From Melanocharis versteri (Eukaryota > Chordata > Aves > Passeriformes > Melanocharitidae): DNA of 64,000 nucleotides. This document shows, piece after piece, positions 51,801 through 64,000 of the stretch. The position numbers and the translations under genes were made by a program. The notes beneath the pieces are model-generated. The model saw only the letters and a list, made by a program, of their open reading frames with translations, was not told the origin of the DNA and ran no database searches. The DNA is taken from contig VZTG01010316.1 in assembly GCA_013397845.1 (NCBI GenBank), positions 70,731-134,730 on the forward strand, written 5' to 3'. Position 1 is the first letter of the stretch. The number at the start of each line of letters is the position of its first letter.

Positions 51801-53499
51801 AATGGGCTCAAAAGAAACATCAAAACTTCAAAAACTCCTATGGGACAATGAAAGCGTCATCTGTCCAGACCTATTTACCCATTACATATTGTAACTCTGT
51901 AGGCCCAGCACCAATGATATACATGAAATCTCAGACACTATCACACTGTAATAATGAATAATGCTGACATTTTAATGGAAAAATGTGTAGCCTCACAGCT
52001 GGCTTTTGGGATACACCATAGCAGAAGTGGGCTGCAGGCTCTGACCTTGAACCTCTGCTCTTGCCCTGTACTGTCGTTAGCACAAATTGTGCCTGAGAGG
52101 TTTGGGCCTCAGGCAACCACCATGAACCCCAATTTCTCTCATCAGGTCTGAGAATTTCAGCACTTTCCGTTTTCATGTTGTGAGTGAAATTCAGTCTTCT
52201 TAGTCATGTTCTTCTTTACTGTGGATGTAGCAAGTATGCAGAGTTTTCAGTTACACCAACCCACATCAGTAACTTCAGTTTACTGTACTCACATTCTATT
52301 TTGATTTCTGAATAAATGGCTAAATCATACTTGGGAGGGATATTTGTATCTGGAAAATGAAAGACGAGGTAAGCCCATCAACTTGATGGATTAAAAATTA
52401 GAATAAAAATACTCAGAGAGTTGAATATGATTTCGCTTTTGTTCAGAACAGATGAATTGCAGATCCTTATGCTGTGGCTATTAATTCACTGTTTATCTCC
52501 CTTGTTGGAACACTGGAGGAAAGCGTGGGGAAGCCTGTGGATATCTCCCTAAGGAAAATGTCTGAACCTAACAAAATATGGGAAAGACATAACTGAAAAC
52601 GAAAGCCTGTCATGTCAATTTGGGAACTGAAAATGTGTTATTTTGCTTCTGCCCTAAGTATTTGAAAACACTGTAGCAGGTACAAAACAGCGAACTTCAG
52701 TAGCAGAAGATGAAAATCTCTTTTGCTTCCTCTTTCTTTTTGAACTGTGCCAATGAAAGACTGGTGAACATCAACACAGCAGCCAGAAACCTCTAGTTCA
52801 TCAATCACCTGGGCAGAGCTCAAACATTTGACAGGTTCATGCTGCTTCTAAGCATTTCTGGAGCAGGTTTCACCTGTAGCCCTGTTTTTCCCCCCAGCAA
52901 TAATGTAGCTCTATTGCTTATAGAGTGTAGCCCAGTGGGGAGTAAACTGATAGAGTACCAAGCACATTTCACAAAGACAGGGTGAACTCAATTACTATTT
53001 CTGAAGACATAATAGAGTACTTGGCTTTCCTGGGGGAAAAAGGTCATGTTATAAAGCTGGATACCTCCAGCTCTTCTAATACCTGTGTGGCTAGAACATT
53101 AACTTTTGCAGCAGTGCTAAATGCTACTTTGCTTTTAGAAATCTGGGTTGGTAACTGGTCCAATTTGAGAGAAAACATTTAAATGCAACATGGAATAAAA
53201 TCTAAGGGGAGGAGGCAAAATAAAATTAAATTGCTTTTAGACTGATCAGTTCTCTGAAGTTTTCCACTTCTATTCCTAAATATACTACAGAAAAATAACA
53301 GTTTGGGGAACAGACTCACAGAGCAAATAGCACCTGAATGGCTATTATTTCCAGGATTCTGGAAGTTGTCTCTATGGGATGGAACACATGTGCATGCCAA
53401 AAATAAATAATTTATTCAATATGATTTTGAAAATATGGGAAAATTATCAGCAGAGGTTCCAGGTTTTGTACCGTTCTGTTATTACAGTTTTTTTGAGAA
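45866..53499. other. Unique non-coding sequence
   Basis: No gene is recognised in these 7.6 kb. A CCAAA repeat lies at 47966-47990. A 143-codon minus frame at 50149-50580 has no recognisable domain. The rest is AT-rich with short frames only. Confidence 0.5.
47966..47990. repeat. (CCAAA)n short tandem repeat
   Basis: About four and a half tandem CCAAA units, one of them with an extra A, flanked by A runs on both sides. Confidence 0.85.
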
Positions 53500-54350
53500 A
53501 TCATCCCTGTAAGGGGAGCTGGGACGGATTTGGCAGCCCAATGGATATTAGGCTGGCACAGGTCTTTCGCCCCAGGTACAACCAGCAGCAAGTTCCACAA
53601 CTGGCATGTGTTTCTAGCAGGCATGTGCACCATGAAGAGTCACAAACACGCATGCACATAACCAGCCATACAGATCGACACCAGTAGAGACATGGAGGAC
53701 TCACACAAACACTCAGTCATCCTGAACTCCTCCCTGTATGAGCAGGATGGAGTGATGCTAGTGGAAATATATGCATATATATTTATATATATATATAAAA
53801 TTATATATATGTGTAATTAATATGCCTCAGACACTCAAATCTGCCCATTAGATACCCCTGGGTCCCAGTCTCTCCATCTTAGTAGCACCATGGATACGCA
53901 GGCTTCTCAGCCCTGATTCCAACGCAGAGAATGGCACTCGATTTTGCTCACTTTGGTGACCAATTGGCCCTTTTCATCCCTAAACATCCCATAGTAAGTC
54001 CTGTGCAATCTCTTCCTCTGTGTCCTGTATTGTGCCTGACATCCTCAGGCAGCAAATGCCAGTGGGCTGAGAGATGCTTCAGCATTGACTCATTGTGATG
54101 GTTTTCATGGCTGGATGTTGGGGCTGAGGGTCTGAGGGTCTCCTAGGACAAGTCCAGGACTGGTCTGAACAGGGTGTCCCTTCCTCTGAGTCCTTAATCT
54201 GGATTTTCACTTGCCCCTGTGCTCCTCTGTGCTTGTGGAGGTAGATAATCTTTGATGGGTTGATGGCTCTGTGATGGACACTGGAAAATCCTGGCAGGTT
54301 ATTATTTGGTCTTCCCCCACCATGTCTCTCTCTGCTTCTTTATGGACATG
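53500..54350. other. GC-richer block around an AT microsatellite, possibly a repeat
   Basis: This 850-base block is richer in GC and CpG than its flanks (about seven CpGs in the first 450 bases) and surrounds an AT-rich microsatellite. The text is unlike ordinary single-copy AT-rich flanks and could be a dispersed element such as an LTR or retrovirus-derived segment. I could not find terminal repeats, a coding domain or target duplications, so no class is given. Confidence 0.3.
53767..53813. repeat. Imperfect (TA)n microsatellite
   Basis: Three TA-rich runs are separated by TT, AAAA and GTG interruptions within 47 bases. Confidence 0.9.
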
Positions 54351-55959
54351 AAGAGCAGTTTTTATCACGTAACAATCTCAGCTGCATCTTTTTAGCTGTT
54401 TTATACCTAGTCTTATTCATTGCATGAGTTTAAAGCATCACTAGCTTTGGTATTGAAACTTATATTTCCAGGAAAGCCTCTGGGGTATCTTGCAGAGGCT
54501 ATGCAGTGATGTAGTACAAGGATTAAGACTGTGTTTGACCCCTGGATTTTACTAACAGGTAAAGTAAAATTCATTCCAGGATTTCATCAGTTCATTCGAG
54601 AGACGACTCAAATCACCAAAATCCAAACGTAGAAAGGTTTCTCATTTTAAAAGCTAAGAATGTTCAGAATGAAAAAAAACTGTTCAAAATGTAAAGGTAA
54701 AAGAAGATAAAATAGATACTAAATAGTTAGAAGATTTTTACATTAAATGCTCAAACCAGCCTGAAGCAAAATGCTATTGATTTCATTTAATTGGCTGAAA
54801 GTTTTAATGAAATTTAATTCATTTTCTAGAAATACTTTTGTATTCCAAATTAAAATGACCATTATGTTAAGTTCTTTATACAATTTCATTCACTGTTTCT
54901 GAGAAGAGCTGGGTGGAAAAATGGCACAACAATAGCTGTATAAAAGCTAATTTAACAAAATCCAGCTGTTCCCTGAATTTAGCAGTGGCCTCCACCATTT
55001 TGTATGAAAGACAGCTTTTTAAATCTACCTCAAAATAGCAACATAAAAATATGCACAATGAAGCCATTACACAATAAGAAGAAAGATCCTGCAGTCCTGA
55101 TTTCCAGAGAGGCTGAATATTGCTCACTCAAAATAGAAATCCAATTTTTAAGGGGTAGGTGTTAAACTTCTGGAAGTAATTTTCATTTCAGGAGTCCAGT
55201 GGTCATGGGAGTGGAAAGGTGTCCTGTGTTGATGTTGTGCAGGCCAGTTTTATGACTCAAACAGCTGCAGAACCGGGCAAGTGAAAGCAGGTCTTCACAT
55301 GACTTTGCTGGCTCCCCTGCCCCTCCAGATCTGTGCTGTGGATGGGCGCTCTCTGCTCTCACAAAGGCTGTGGATGCACAAACATCCTCTCTTGCTGCTC
55401 CCCCATCCCTAGATTTTCTCCCCCTTGTCAGATCCATTTGTTCCCGGCACTAGTAGCAGCAGCAGGGAGCACTTGGGCAGAGAATGCCTCATTGACAAGC
55501 AGTTGTTGTGGGCTTCATGCTGTTTAATCCTTTCCAGAGCTGGTCTTGTCTCCTTTTTAATGCTGTTGCTGTCAGTCCTGGAGCCAAGTAAGCGGTCATG
55601 TTAAATGTCAGGGGGGAAAAACAGAAATCCTAGCAAAGACAAAGGCAAACAAATAAATGAGGAAACAAAGCCCCAAAGAGAGAAAACAAGTGAGATACTC
55701 TTAAAATTGCTAATGAAGAATTGCAGTTGCCCTGTTCTGTGTGACGGGACCTATCTGAACTCTGATGTCCTGAAGTTCATGCTGCTACTCAGCACCGAGT
55801 GCTGGGCTGAAGTGCTCACTGTCCCGGGTCCAAGTGTCAACTGCAGGAGCATGCATGGTTGCTTGGTGCTGCTTCTCTGTCCCCTGCGTGCTCCTGTGAG
55901 GCTGCATCCATCCACGGGCATGCAGAGAGTATGAGAGAAACAAATAACCCCCAGAATTC
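54351..55959. other. Unique non-coding sequence
   Basis: AT-rich up to about 55150, then GC-richer. A 109-codon plus frame at 55605-55934 ends where the CR1 copy starts and has no recognisable domain. Confidence 0.5.
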
Positions 55960-56258
55960 CAGTGGTCCCACTCTTCTCTCTGGTGACCAGTGACAGGACC
56001 TGAGGGAATGGCCTGAAGTTGTGTCAGAGGAGGTTTAGGTCGGATACGAGGGAAAGGTTCTTCACTCAGAGGGTGCTTGGGCACTGGAATAGGCTCCCCA
56101 GGGAAGTGGTCACAGCACCAAGCCTGACAGAGCTCAAGAAGGACAATGCTCTCAGGCACAAGGTGTGACTCTTGGGCTTTCCTGTGCAGGGCCAGGAGTT
56201 AGACTGGATGATCCATGTGGGTCTGTTCCAACTCAGGGTATTTTATGGTTCTGTGATC
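55960..56258 (+). mobile_element. CR1 LINE 3' end, 5'-truncated
   Basis: Forward-orientation CR1 3' region of a different subfamily from the copy at 29035. Landmarks are TCTGGTGACCAGTGACAGGA at about 55979, GAGGGAATGGCCTGAAGTTG, GGTTCTTCACTCAGAGGGTG at about 56056, CTCCCCAGGGAAGTGGTCAC at about 56094, GGGCCAGGAGTTAGACTGGA, and the tail ending ATTTTATGGTTCTGTGATCC. About eight bases are missing relative to the usual sequence after CTCAAGAAG. The overlapping minus frame at 55785-56159 is a read-through of this repeat. Its 3' end is followed within about 140 bases by an LTR candidate. Confidence 0.95.
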
Positions 56259-56394
56259 CACTGACCCATATCCAGAAAGCAGCCAGGGTCTAATGCCTCT
56301 CTGTAAGGGGCAAAGTGCTTCACCACTGCATGAAAATGGGCTCGGGCTGGGGTGATACCTTCCCGGTCTTAGGAAATGAAAGCCATTCACAGTT

Positions 56395-56806
56395 AAGGGG
56401 TTAGGGGGTTGTTTACCTCGGTATCTTTAATAGGATCCCATCGATGCATCACTTTGCCAAGGTGGAACGCGTCACAATGTGCTCCCACCGTAAATCACGT
56501 ATACAAGTTATAGACCTTACACATTAACATATCTAACAAGGGTACCCAATAAGGGGGCTTGTGTGGATGGTGCAATATTTTTCCACATCTATGGAATCAT
56601 CCCCCCCCCCGCCTGGGTGGGCAAATCTCTAGTTTACAGAATATGTGCTAGAAGGGGACCTTGGTACTCCAAGATAGTAGAATGTTTGGTCTCCTGGTCT
56701 TTACCTCTTTTGGGGTGTTTGGTCTCCTGGCCCTACAAAACACTAGAACTATGCTAAGTTATCAGACTTAAAGAATTACAAGTATGCGTGCTAATACTCG
56801 TGGATA
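56395..56806 (-). mobile_element. CpG-dense LTR candidate
   Basis: About ten CpGs occur in 410 bases, in strong contrast to the surroundings, which suggests a recent insertion that has not yet lost its CpGs. Read on the minus strand it begins TGTATCCACGAG near 56806, has a 15-base direct repeat in the upstream part (as in LTR enhancers), a TATA-like TCTATAACTTGTATA region near 56510, and an ATTAAA signal near 56430. It contains a C10 run at 56601-56610. Ends and target duplications were not found, and no retroviral gene adjoins it. I do not recognise the family; a CpG-rich regulatory sequence is the alternative. Confidence 0.4.
56683..56730. repeat. 15-bp direct repeat spaced 33 bp
   Basis: TGTTTGGTCTCCTGG occurs exactly at 56683-56697 and 56716-56730. 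Confidence 0.95.
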
Positions 56807-59800
56807 CATAGAACTGTGTAAAAGGTACATAAAAGAAAAAAAGTGAAAATCATCTTGGCATCAGGGGAAGGCTGCTGCTTCCTTTTGCTGACACAGAGGC
56901 ATTTGTCTTTGCAAATACCTGTATGTGAACACCACGTAGCTGAAGGGCTTAAAGACTTGGGCAATGTTTTCTCTTTTCTAAGGTTCAGGGCATCTTTTCT
57001 GGTCATTTCTTAATAGAAGACAAGGGAAAGGGAAGGATTTAAATCTTAAAAAGAGGTTTTGGGATTAGCACAAATCTTCTTTGTGAAAATATAGGAGACG
57101 TTTCGTTTTTTGCTCCAGTGAAGGACAAAAATGAATTCCAAAATCTTCCAAGTTGTCATGAAACAGAATTACTGTGCTCTGGCTGTCCCTTGCCATTGTG
57201 CTATGAGGGAAGTTTCTCTTCAGCTCCTGGTATTTGGAAAATATCTTTTATCTAAACCCAAAAAACTTCATACACTTTAATAACTTGCAGCCTATCTCTG
57301 TAGCCGTGTTATGAATCTCATTCATTTTGAGCCTTTCTAAACTCTTTGGCTGAGAGTTATTCTGCAGCTTGGATCTTAAAGGACCACATGCATGAGTCAA
57401 AGAAGATTTTCAAAGCTGAAGTTCAGCAACCAAGGTAGGGCAGGTCTTTGCTAAGCAAGCAAGACAAACCAAAACGATGCATTTAACTGAGTTGCACCTA
57501 TGTCTTAGAGATGAACACTTTTTATTTTGTTTGTGTGAAATGCACTGCACTTGGGTCCGCAGAGCAGGAAAGAGGAGCAGAGGTTTTTCACTTTGCTGGA
57601 TCTAAGGCAAATAGGACCTTAAAATAAGCTACTGGAAATTCTGCTGTGTTTGGAGGGGAGCAGAACAGAAATAAGAGACGCAAAAGACTAAGGAAGAGGA
57701 AAAAATGGTTTTGTTTGATTCTACCAGAAGTTTGGGCTTTCTTCACAAACCTTCCTAGCCTACACAAAGCAGGATGCTGTAAGTTTCTATAAGCATCCAA
57801 TAGGAAAGTGTTCATTTCTACCTGTCCAAACACTCTGATTGAGTGGGTGGAACTGGTTGCTGGAATGACTGGGCAAAAAACCCATAATGATAGCTGGTGA
57901 TCCACTCCAATTTACACAAAGGAAGAAACAAAATATGACTGTTTTGTGACACCAGACAACATGTTATATATTCCAGTCACCGGCTGAAATGGTAAAATAA
58001 GAAAGAGGGAACTGGAACTGAAGGAAGGAGCTGTTAGTGACACTGAAACACTGAGACTGGTTGGGAGAATTTTTCCATGAATAGGGACAGTTGTGACAAC
58101 TCAAATCAAATGAAGACATTGGCACCAGGAAAACTCCTTTCTTACCCTGTTGTACTGCTGGTGCAATAACTAGAACTGAAGGAGATTGACCCCTGCATCA
58201 ATGCCAGCTTTGCATCAGGAGCTTGAACTTCCGCCTGGAAGTGACAAGCTCAGTACCTTGTGTCCTCTAGTCACCTCTGTCATAAACCTATCCCTCCCTT
58301 TGCTCAGCAAACAGCAAAGATTAAATCTGAAGGAGTTCTGCCTGCAAATAAAATAGTTATGCTGTCTGAGTCATGACTTGGAGAGCACTTCTTTTGAAAA
58401 AAACCCCAAGCTGGACCAAGTTGTTTGTGACCACCAGTCACTCCCTCACTGCCCGCCCCCAGCATCCTGGAGAGAGAATCACAGAGAGAAGTGGTGTTCT
58501 GGAGTACTACACTGCTCTGGTATTTTCCATCTTGACTCTGAGAGACCTAGTGAAACTCCATGGCTTGGCTAAACGATCTGGAAAATGGGGAAGATCGTGG
58601 AAATGCACTTTCTGTCTTTTCCACAACATTGCATTGCATTGCATGTGCTGCTAGGCTGCAAAATTTTGTATCCCATATGAAGTAAGGGTTCGAGGGCACA
58701 AAAAAGATTCAAACAGACCCCTGCTGGGTCATATAACCAAGACCAGCTCAAGAGATGACTGTCTCAGCACAGCCAGTAGCCACTCTGCTGACTGAGCTCT
58801 GACACATTGTAATACAAATACTGCAAACACAAAGGTTTGGAACAGTGGACAAATAATTTTTGGTTTTTTTTTGGGGAGAACAATTTCAAAACTAAGTAAC
58901 TGCAAGTAAGCAAGGGCCTCACAGTCATGGAACATACAGTGAGATAATCTAGTTTAAAATAAAGTTGCCAGGAAATGAATAAGTAGTGCCATACATCTGT
59001 GAAACTCAATTGTTAGTTTCCTCCAAGATAATGTTATAAACCATGATGTACAGCTAGAAATTGCTGCAGCCCATGTTATACAGGGTATAGAATAATCCCC
59101 CTCCAGTTTATCAGGTTTAATTTATCTTTTAGCCAGCAGTTATTCTGTGCTACTTAGGGATCATCTAACTCCCACATATTGCTAGAAAGTGCAACTCTGA
59201 TATATCACAGCTTCTCATAAAAAATTCGTCCTTCATAGAAGGGCAGTTCTGAAGATGAACTGTCTAGAGACATCCTGTGGAATGAAAAATCAGTCTTATA
59301 GGGCTAATAATAGTTTTTCTGAACTTGATGAAAAAGCCATTAATGTCTTTCTTCATTCAAAAGCAATTCTCATCCCATTAAACACTGGGGAATCTAATTT
59401 TCCTTAGCTAAACTGCGACTTTCCTACCTAGAACAACTTCTGTGAAATGACATGCAATATCACAAATTGCATTTGCAGCTCTTCTAGCTCTTGGATATCT
59501 ATAAAGATAGTGATCCCAAGAAAGTGTCACATTGGCAATATCCATTCAAGCGTGGGTGAAGATATATTTAAGTAAATGCACTTAATTTTCATTCTGCTAC
59601 ACTTGGCTTAGCCTGATATTGGTCTCAAAGAGAATCATTTTAAAGACTAAGCTGGTTTCTTAATTTGTTTCCTTTTAAGTGAATGAATTCAGCTCTCATG
59701 AGCTAGAGGAAAAATCATCAATGGTAGTTTAAAGAGAGCCTGTACCAGGCGAGCACAGCTGGGAAAGCTCCTGCACTGTCAGGGTTTAGGCTTCAAGAAT

Positions 59801-62800
59801 GATCCTGCCAGATGGAATGATGAACTAGACTGAGACTTCTTCCAGCTGCAGGTTGGTGGGAATGTGTGTTTTTTGTTAGTACAATTTCTCAGAGAAGGAA
59901 AGAGCCTGGGGAGGAAAGTTCATTACTCAGAAGTGCAGCTCCACTAAGACATATTTTCTAAATAGCACACCTTTCCTGCTGTCCTTACAGGGAGCTTCGG
60001 CTCAGAAAGCATCCCGGAACTCAAAAAGCTGAAGACATCAATATCCTGGGAATGGACCCTAAACAGAGCATCGCCTGAGTTTTGCCACCCTGAGTTTTAG
60101 GGCACCTCTCTCTTCCTTCAAGGAGTATGCTTTGTGTTTTTTTGCCTGAAGTTGGAGACCCATCTGAAAGGTCCTCCCCCTGCAAGGCCTGCTACGGAGG
60201 AGACACAAAGGAAAACATGGAGGAACAGTGAAGCAGGAATGGTTCCCTGAAGAGATAGGGAAGAACTGGTGAAATCTTTGGAAAGGAAGGAAAAATCCCT
60301 CCAAGATCCTTCCAAATTGTTCTTTCAGTTTCTGATGGGAAAGGTTTGTTATGCCCAGGTGGACCTTGCTTTAGCATCAGGGCCTTCAAAGAAAAAAGCA
60401 GCAATAGAGATTCAGCTGTTGCACTGGATTTCATTTAATTTCCAGAGTGTCTCAGACAGACTGAGACAGGATCCATGATTTACTTTCCTTTGTTACTGAA
60501 AGAACAAAACAAATATAAAAATAGAGAACTGAAAATCGAAAAAATCTTTTGTTGTTGATGACTTACTTTTTAACACTGCATGTGCTTGGAGCTGATGTGC
60601 CATGTGATTTATCACGATTTTCAGCCTTTATTGTTGGATCTTCTTTAGAAAAGACGGAGTTTAAAGGCGAATGTTGTGAAGGTTTATAATGGCACAGTAA
60701 TTGAGAAACTAAATGGAAAACACACTTCTATTTCAGGCAGTCTATGAGATGAAATGAAAAGAAAAATTCATAGTGGTTTTAAAGTCATGTCATCAGAAGA
60801 CAGCACAGAAAGCCTGAGTGAGGGTGTCTGCGTGATTACAATTTTCCATGCAGACACATGGGATCCCTAACTTCCTATATTTAGGTATAAGTATAATTAA
60901 CCCATTTGCTAGAATAAACCTTGAACTAAAATAGATGATGTTTGATTTTGCAATGATATAAAATAATACATAGAAATTACAAGTTTGCCGTTCAAGATAC
61001 ATATCAGAAGATTATTTACTTTCTCAAATATTTTTTTTAATTTGCCACTCTTAATTTCTGATAAGTTATCATGTCTATTGACCTAATACATGGATTCCCA
61101 GGGAAAAAAATCTATTCCCCATTAATTAATCACCTGGCCATTGGATATTTGTTTTCTGTATTGTTTTGGAGAGAAAAATTTCACACCTTTGTGGGTTGTA
61201 GAATCAGAATAATTTTTTTTCAAAGTCCTTTTCTTGAATATTATTGCCTGCTGATTGGAACTATTAATACTTTCTTTTCCAAATGTAACTTATTTAGGAG
61301 CTACCATTAGTCTGGACTCATTTTGGCAGGAAAGTCATTCCTCAGATCATATAAATGAGATTAATTGCCCTGTTCTCTGAGGCATGAGGGGATGTAACTG
61401 CCTCTGGGGCTTTGCCAGTCAGCATGGTGAAGAGGTGGGCAGCAAGGTGTTCTATCTGAAGATAAGAAAGAAGATCTGTGAACAGAGGTGTTCTTCAGCT
61501 GCTCCTGAGGAAGGCAAAGCTTTTCCTGGCTGGAGCAGTTTTACTCAGAGATCTGACAGTAAGCATGGTGTTGTCCCTCTCATACAAAATATTTTTCCAG
61601 TAAGTTCCAGACTGAAATTATATTTTTCTCTTAGGGCTCTATGTAAGCAGGTGAAACTGTCTGAGGAAAAGTCACTGTGCAAACAATCATTTGATGGACA
61701 GACTGCATCAGATGGACCATGCATCTAATAGTTCTTTAGGACAGTAAACTGTGGTGTGATAACACCTCAGAAAACTAATTTTTTAAAAAAAACGGACAAA
61801 TCAAATGGGGAAGCTGCTAGGTAACAGAAGTAGAACAGGAGAGTGTTTGCAAGGAAAGATTAGAAGAAACAAGTTACAATACGGAACTATTTCTTGACCT
61901 CAAACGCCTGTTTGCTGTTTCAGAGAAAGAAATATTTTCATCTACATCACTTTGAAAGAAAGAGGGCTGTTTGGATGCTGGGCTACAAATGGCTCCTGGG
62001 AAGCAGAAAAAGGAGTGAAAAAAATATTGAAATGGTTCATTATGTGTTCCAGGAGGCCTAAATAAAATAAATTAAAGCTCTGAATGAAGAATGTGTACAT
62101 GTATATTTTTTCCTTCCAAATAACAGAGAAAGTATATTGTGTTTTATTTGCTGATCTTTCTTAATCCCGTAACAGAAACTGCTGATATTATTGCTCTTAA
62201 GGAAAAATTAATTCATTACAAAAACAAACAAAAAAAATTCTCTCCAAAGCAGACATATTTAAAAATGCGTGTATTTGCACATCACAGTGGATCTGTAATT
62301 ACTGCTTTCAGATTTGTGCTACAAAATTAATTTGGAGACTGTTCTATGATTTCTGTTTGTGGAATACTGATAAAGCAAAATCACTTAAGTGTGCTGGCTG
62401 AGTGTATTTATACAAATAGCAAGAAGCAGCAATGCACTTTTGTCACTCCAGTAAGCATACAAAATTGTTTGTATACGATACACATTTCTTGAGAAAGAGC
62501 CAACGTTCCAACTCAGTTGAGACCGAAACCTCAGAAAGAGTTGGTGGGTTGGGCTTCTTTAGCTATTCTGAGATTTCATTCAAGCATGTCTATTGAAGGT
62601 TTTCTGTTTCGTTTCCCCATGACCATTATCAGCATAGAGGTAGAAATAGAAATTTAAAGAAAGCAACTTGTAGTGGAATTTGATTTAGAATGCGATGGAA
62701 GCTGTATGAATATGTATTATATGAAGTCTGAGACAGCAACTTCAGAAAAAAAGGGAGACTACTTTAAAAAGTCCTATATATTTTAGGTATCCTATTCCAA

Positions 62801-63748
62801 ATAGTCACTGAACTGAAGACCAGAAGTGGGAGAAATAGCCAGAAAATATACTTTGTCATGCTGTTGGAGTTTGGCTTCGGGGAATTTTAGAGGGACACAC
62901 TGCTTCTTCTTTGCTAAGCACTGTGAAAATAACCATGGTCCATGCACTGGAGTCATCTCACACCACATAACATTTATTCTGGTGGTGAATATTCAGTTTA
63001 GTGTTGTTCCAGTGAATGAATAATACAGCCTGCCAGTCTGGAAGAAGTCTGGTGAAGTATTAATGCTCCTGTAAGTCCCACTGGAGAATGTCTCCTGTGA
63101 ATATACAACAGACATATTTATGTTGTGCACTATTTTGCATTAAAAAATTGTCTCCTCCAAGTGTCTGCATGTGCATTTGTCTCAGCAACAAACCTCATTC
63201 AATGCAAATAATTCTCATCACTGCAGCACTATGAGCAAGATTTCTGTTTCACAAAACTGAGCTGTATGAAACAGCATAAAATAAATTGCAAGTCATAGAT
63301 CAGAGTTTTAATTTAGAGGAAAACAAAATCTATATATTTTTCTATCCTTGTGACAATTGTGGGAACTGAATTGATTTAAATTGGTTAGAAGGTCTACATA
63401 GTAATGAGTAATGAGTAGAGGTCCATGTAATCAACAAGTAAAGAAGACATGTATGTGGTCCTAATGTTGTTTAGAACAACATAATTCATACAAAATGTAT
63501 GAGATGTGACATCACAGATGCTTTTTTTTTTGACATTTGATTTGGTATAAGGTTTTGCTGAAGAAGAAGAAATTACTTGTCAGTCCCATTTAAGATTTCT
63601 ATGCAAGTCAAAATCAGTAAAATCATCATCATTACTGTCTGTTTTTTTGGTGGCTATCTTCCACACTGAATATTGAAGAGCTTTCAGACTGACAAAAAAA
63701 AGAAAAAGACTAGAGTGATGAGAAAATTCTTTAATATATTACTCAAAC
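56807..63748. other. Unique non-coding sequence
   Basis: No gene or assignable repeat in about 7 kb. A triple CATTG unit lies at 58627-58641. A good acceptor-like tract ends at 59990 and is noted as a finding. Open frames are under 120 codons and unremarkable. Confidence 0.5.
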
Positions 63749-63765
63749 ATGATGATGATGATGAT
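63749..63765. repeat. (ATG)n short tandem repeat
   Basis: Five and a half ATG units in an AT-rich context. Confidence 0.9.
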
Positions 63766-64000
63766 TTGTGAGAAAAAGCAGGCTTATTATTAGTAAGAGG
63801 ATTATGTCAAATGGTAAAAAATATCTTTTCAAATTGAAGGATTAAGACAAATGATTAGAATACTTTAGCCTTTATTACCTTTTCAATGCTTTATATCTTA
63901 TTTTTCACATTTTTTTCAGAGAGACTTTGACTCCAAACACCTTCTACCTTGCTTCTTATACACACAAGGCCTGTTCTAGCAAAGATTGCATGGTATTTTC
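63766..64000. other. Unique AT-rich sequence to window end
   Basis: Nothing recognisable is seen in the last 235 bases. Confidence 0.5.

Noticed and set aside
55785..56159. 124-codon minus-strand open frame.
   Set aside because: It is mostly antisense to the CR1 tail at 55960-56258.
1..64000. CRISPR arrays, bacterial operons, Shine-Dalgarno sites, rRNA genes.
   Set aside because: Nothing of the kind is present; the window is vertebrate nuclear DNA.

Overview
This window looks like nuclear DNA of a bird, from an intron or gene-poor intergenic region. The main evidence is three recognisable CR1 LINE 3' ends (26641-26782 minus, 29035-29332 plus, 55960-56258 plus) carrying the avian CR1 tail and its ATTCTRTG-type terminal repeat. 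Older CR1-like fossils of the kind shared with turtles and crocodilians support this, as do the AT-rich, CpG-poor background and short, sparse microsatellites. An LTR-like block at about 6724-7090 resembles LTRs I associate with songbirds, so a passerine is plausible but not shown.

I found no protein-coding gene I can name, no tRNA or rRNA gene, no CRISPR array and no bacterial-type operon. Nearly all open frames are short, overlap on both strands and look like chance; several lie inside CR1 copies. The longest is 224 codons at 41601-42275 in a GC-richer patch and resembles nothing I know.

Layout: 1-4500 unique sequence with a small CpG cluster near 1440; 4560-5150 a GC- and CpG-richer patch; about 6724-7090 a probable solo LTR read on the minus strand; 7100-14170 unique, AT-rich; 14175-14800 and 16290-17030 two very old CR1-family copies, both minus; 17030-26640 unique, with a strong G-quadruplex motif at 21896-21942 and a terminal-exon-like block at 22602-22792; 26641-26838 a CR1 tail abutting a 20-bp tandem repeat; 29035-29332 a CR1 tail; 29450-30130 a GC-richer stretch with an exon-like segment; 30150-41600 mostly AT-rich with a (TA)n run and an AT-rich island; 41601-42280 the long open frame; 45685-45865 a LINE reverse-transcriptase fossil on the minus strand; 53500-54350 an unclassified GC-richer block around an AT microsatellite; 55960-56258 a CR1 tail followed at about 56395-56806 by a CpG-dense LTR candidate; the rest unique.

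The parts do not form a pathway. The window reads as neutral sequence in which retroelements of at least three age classes are layered. A few segments have good splice signals and could be exons of a host gene or lncRNA, but such matches are expected by chance in 64 kb. I see no convincing undescribed system here.
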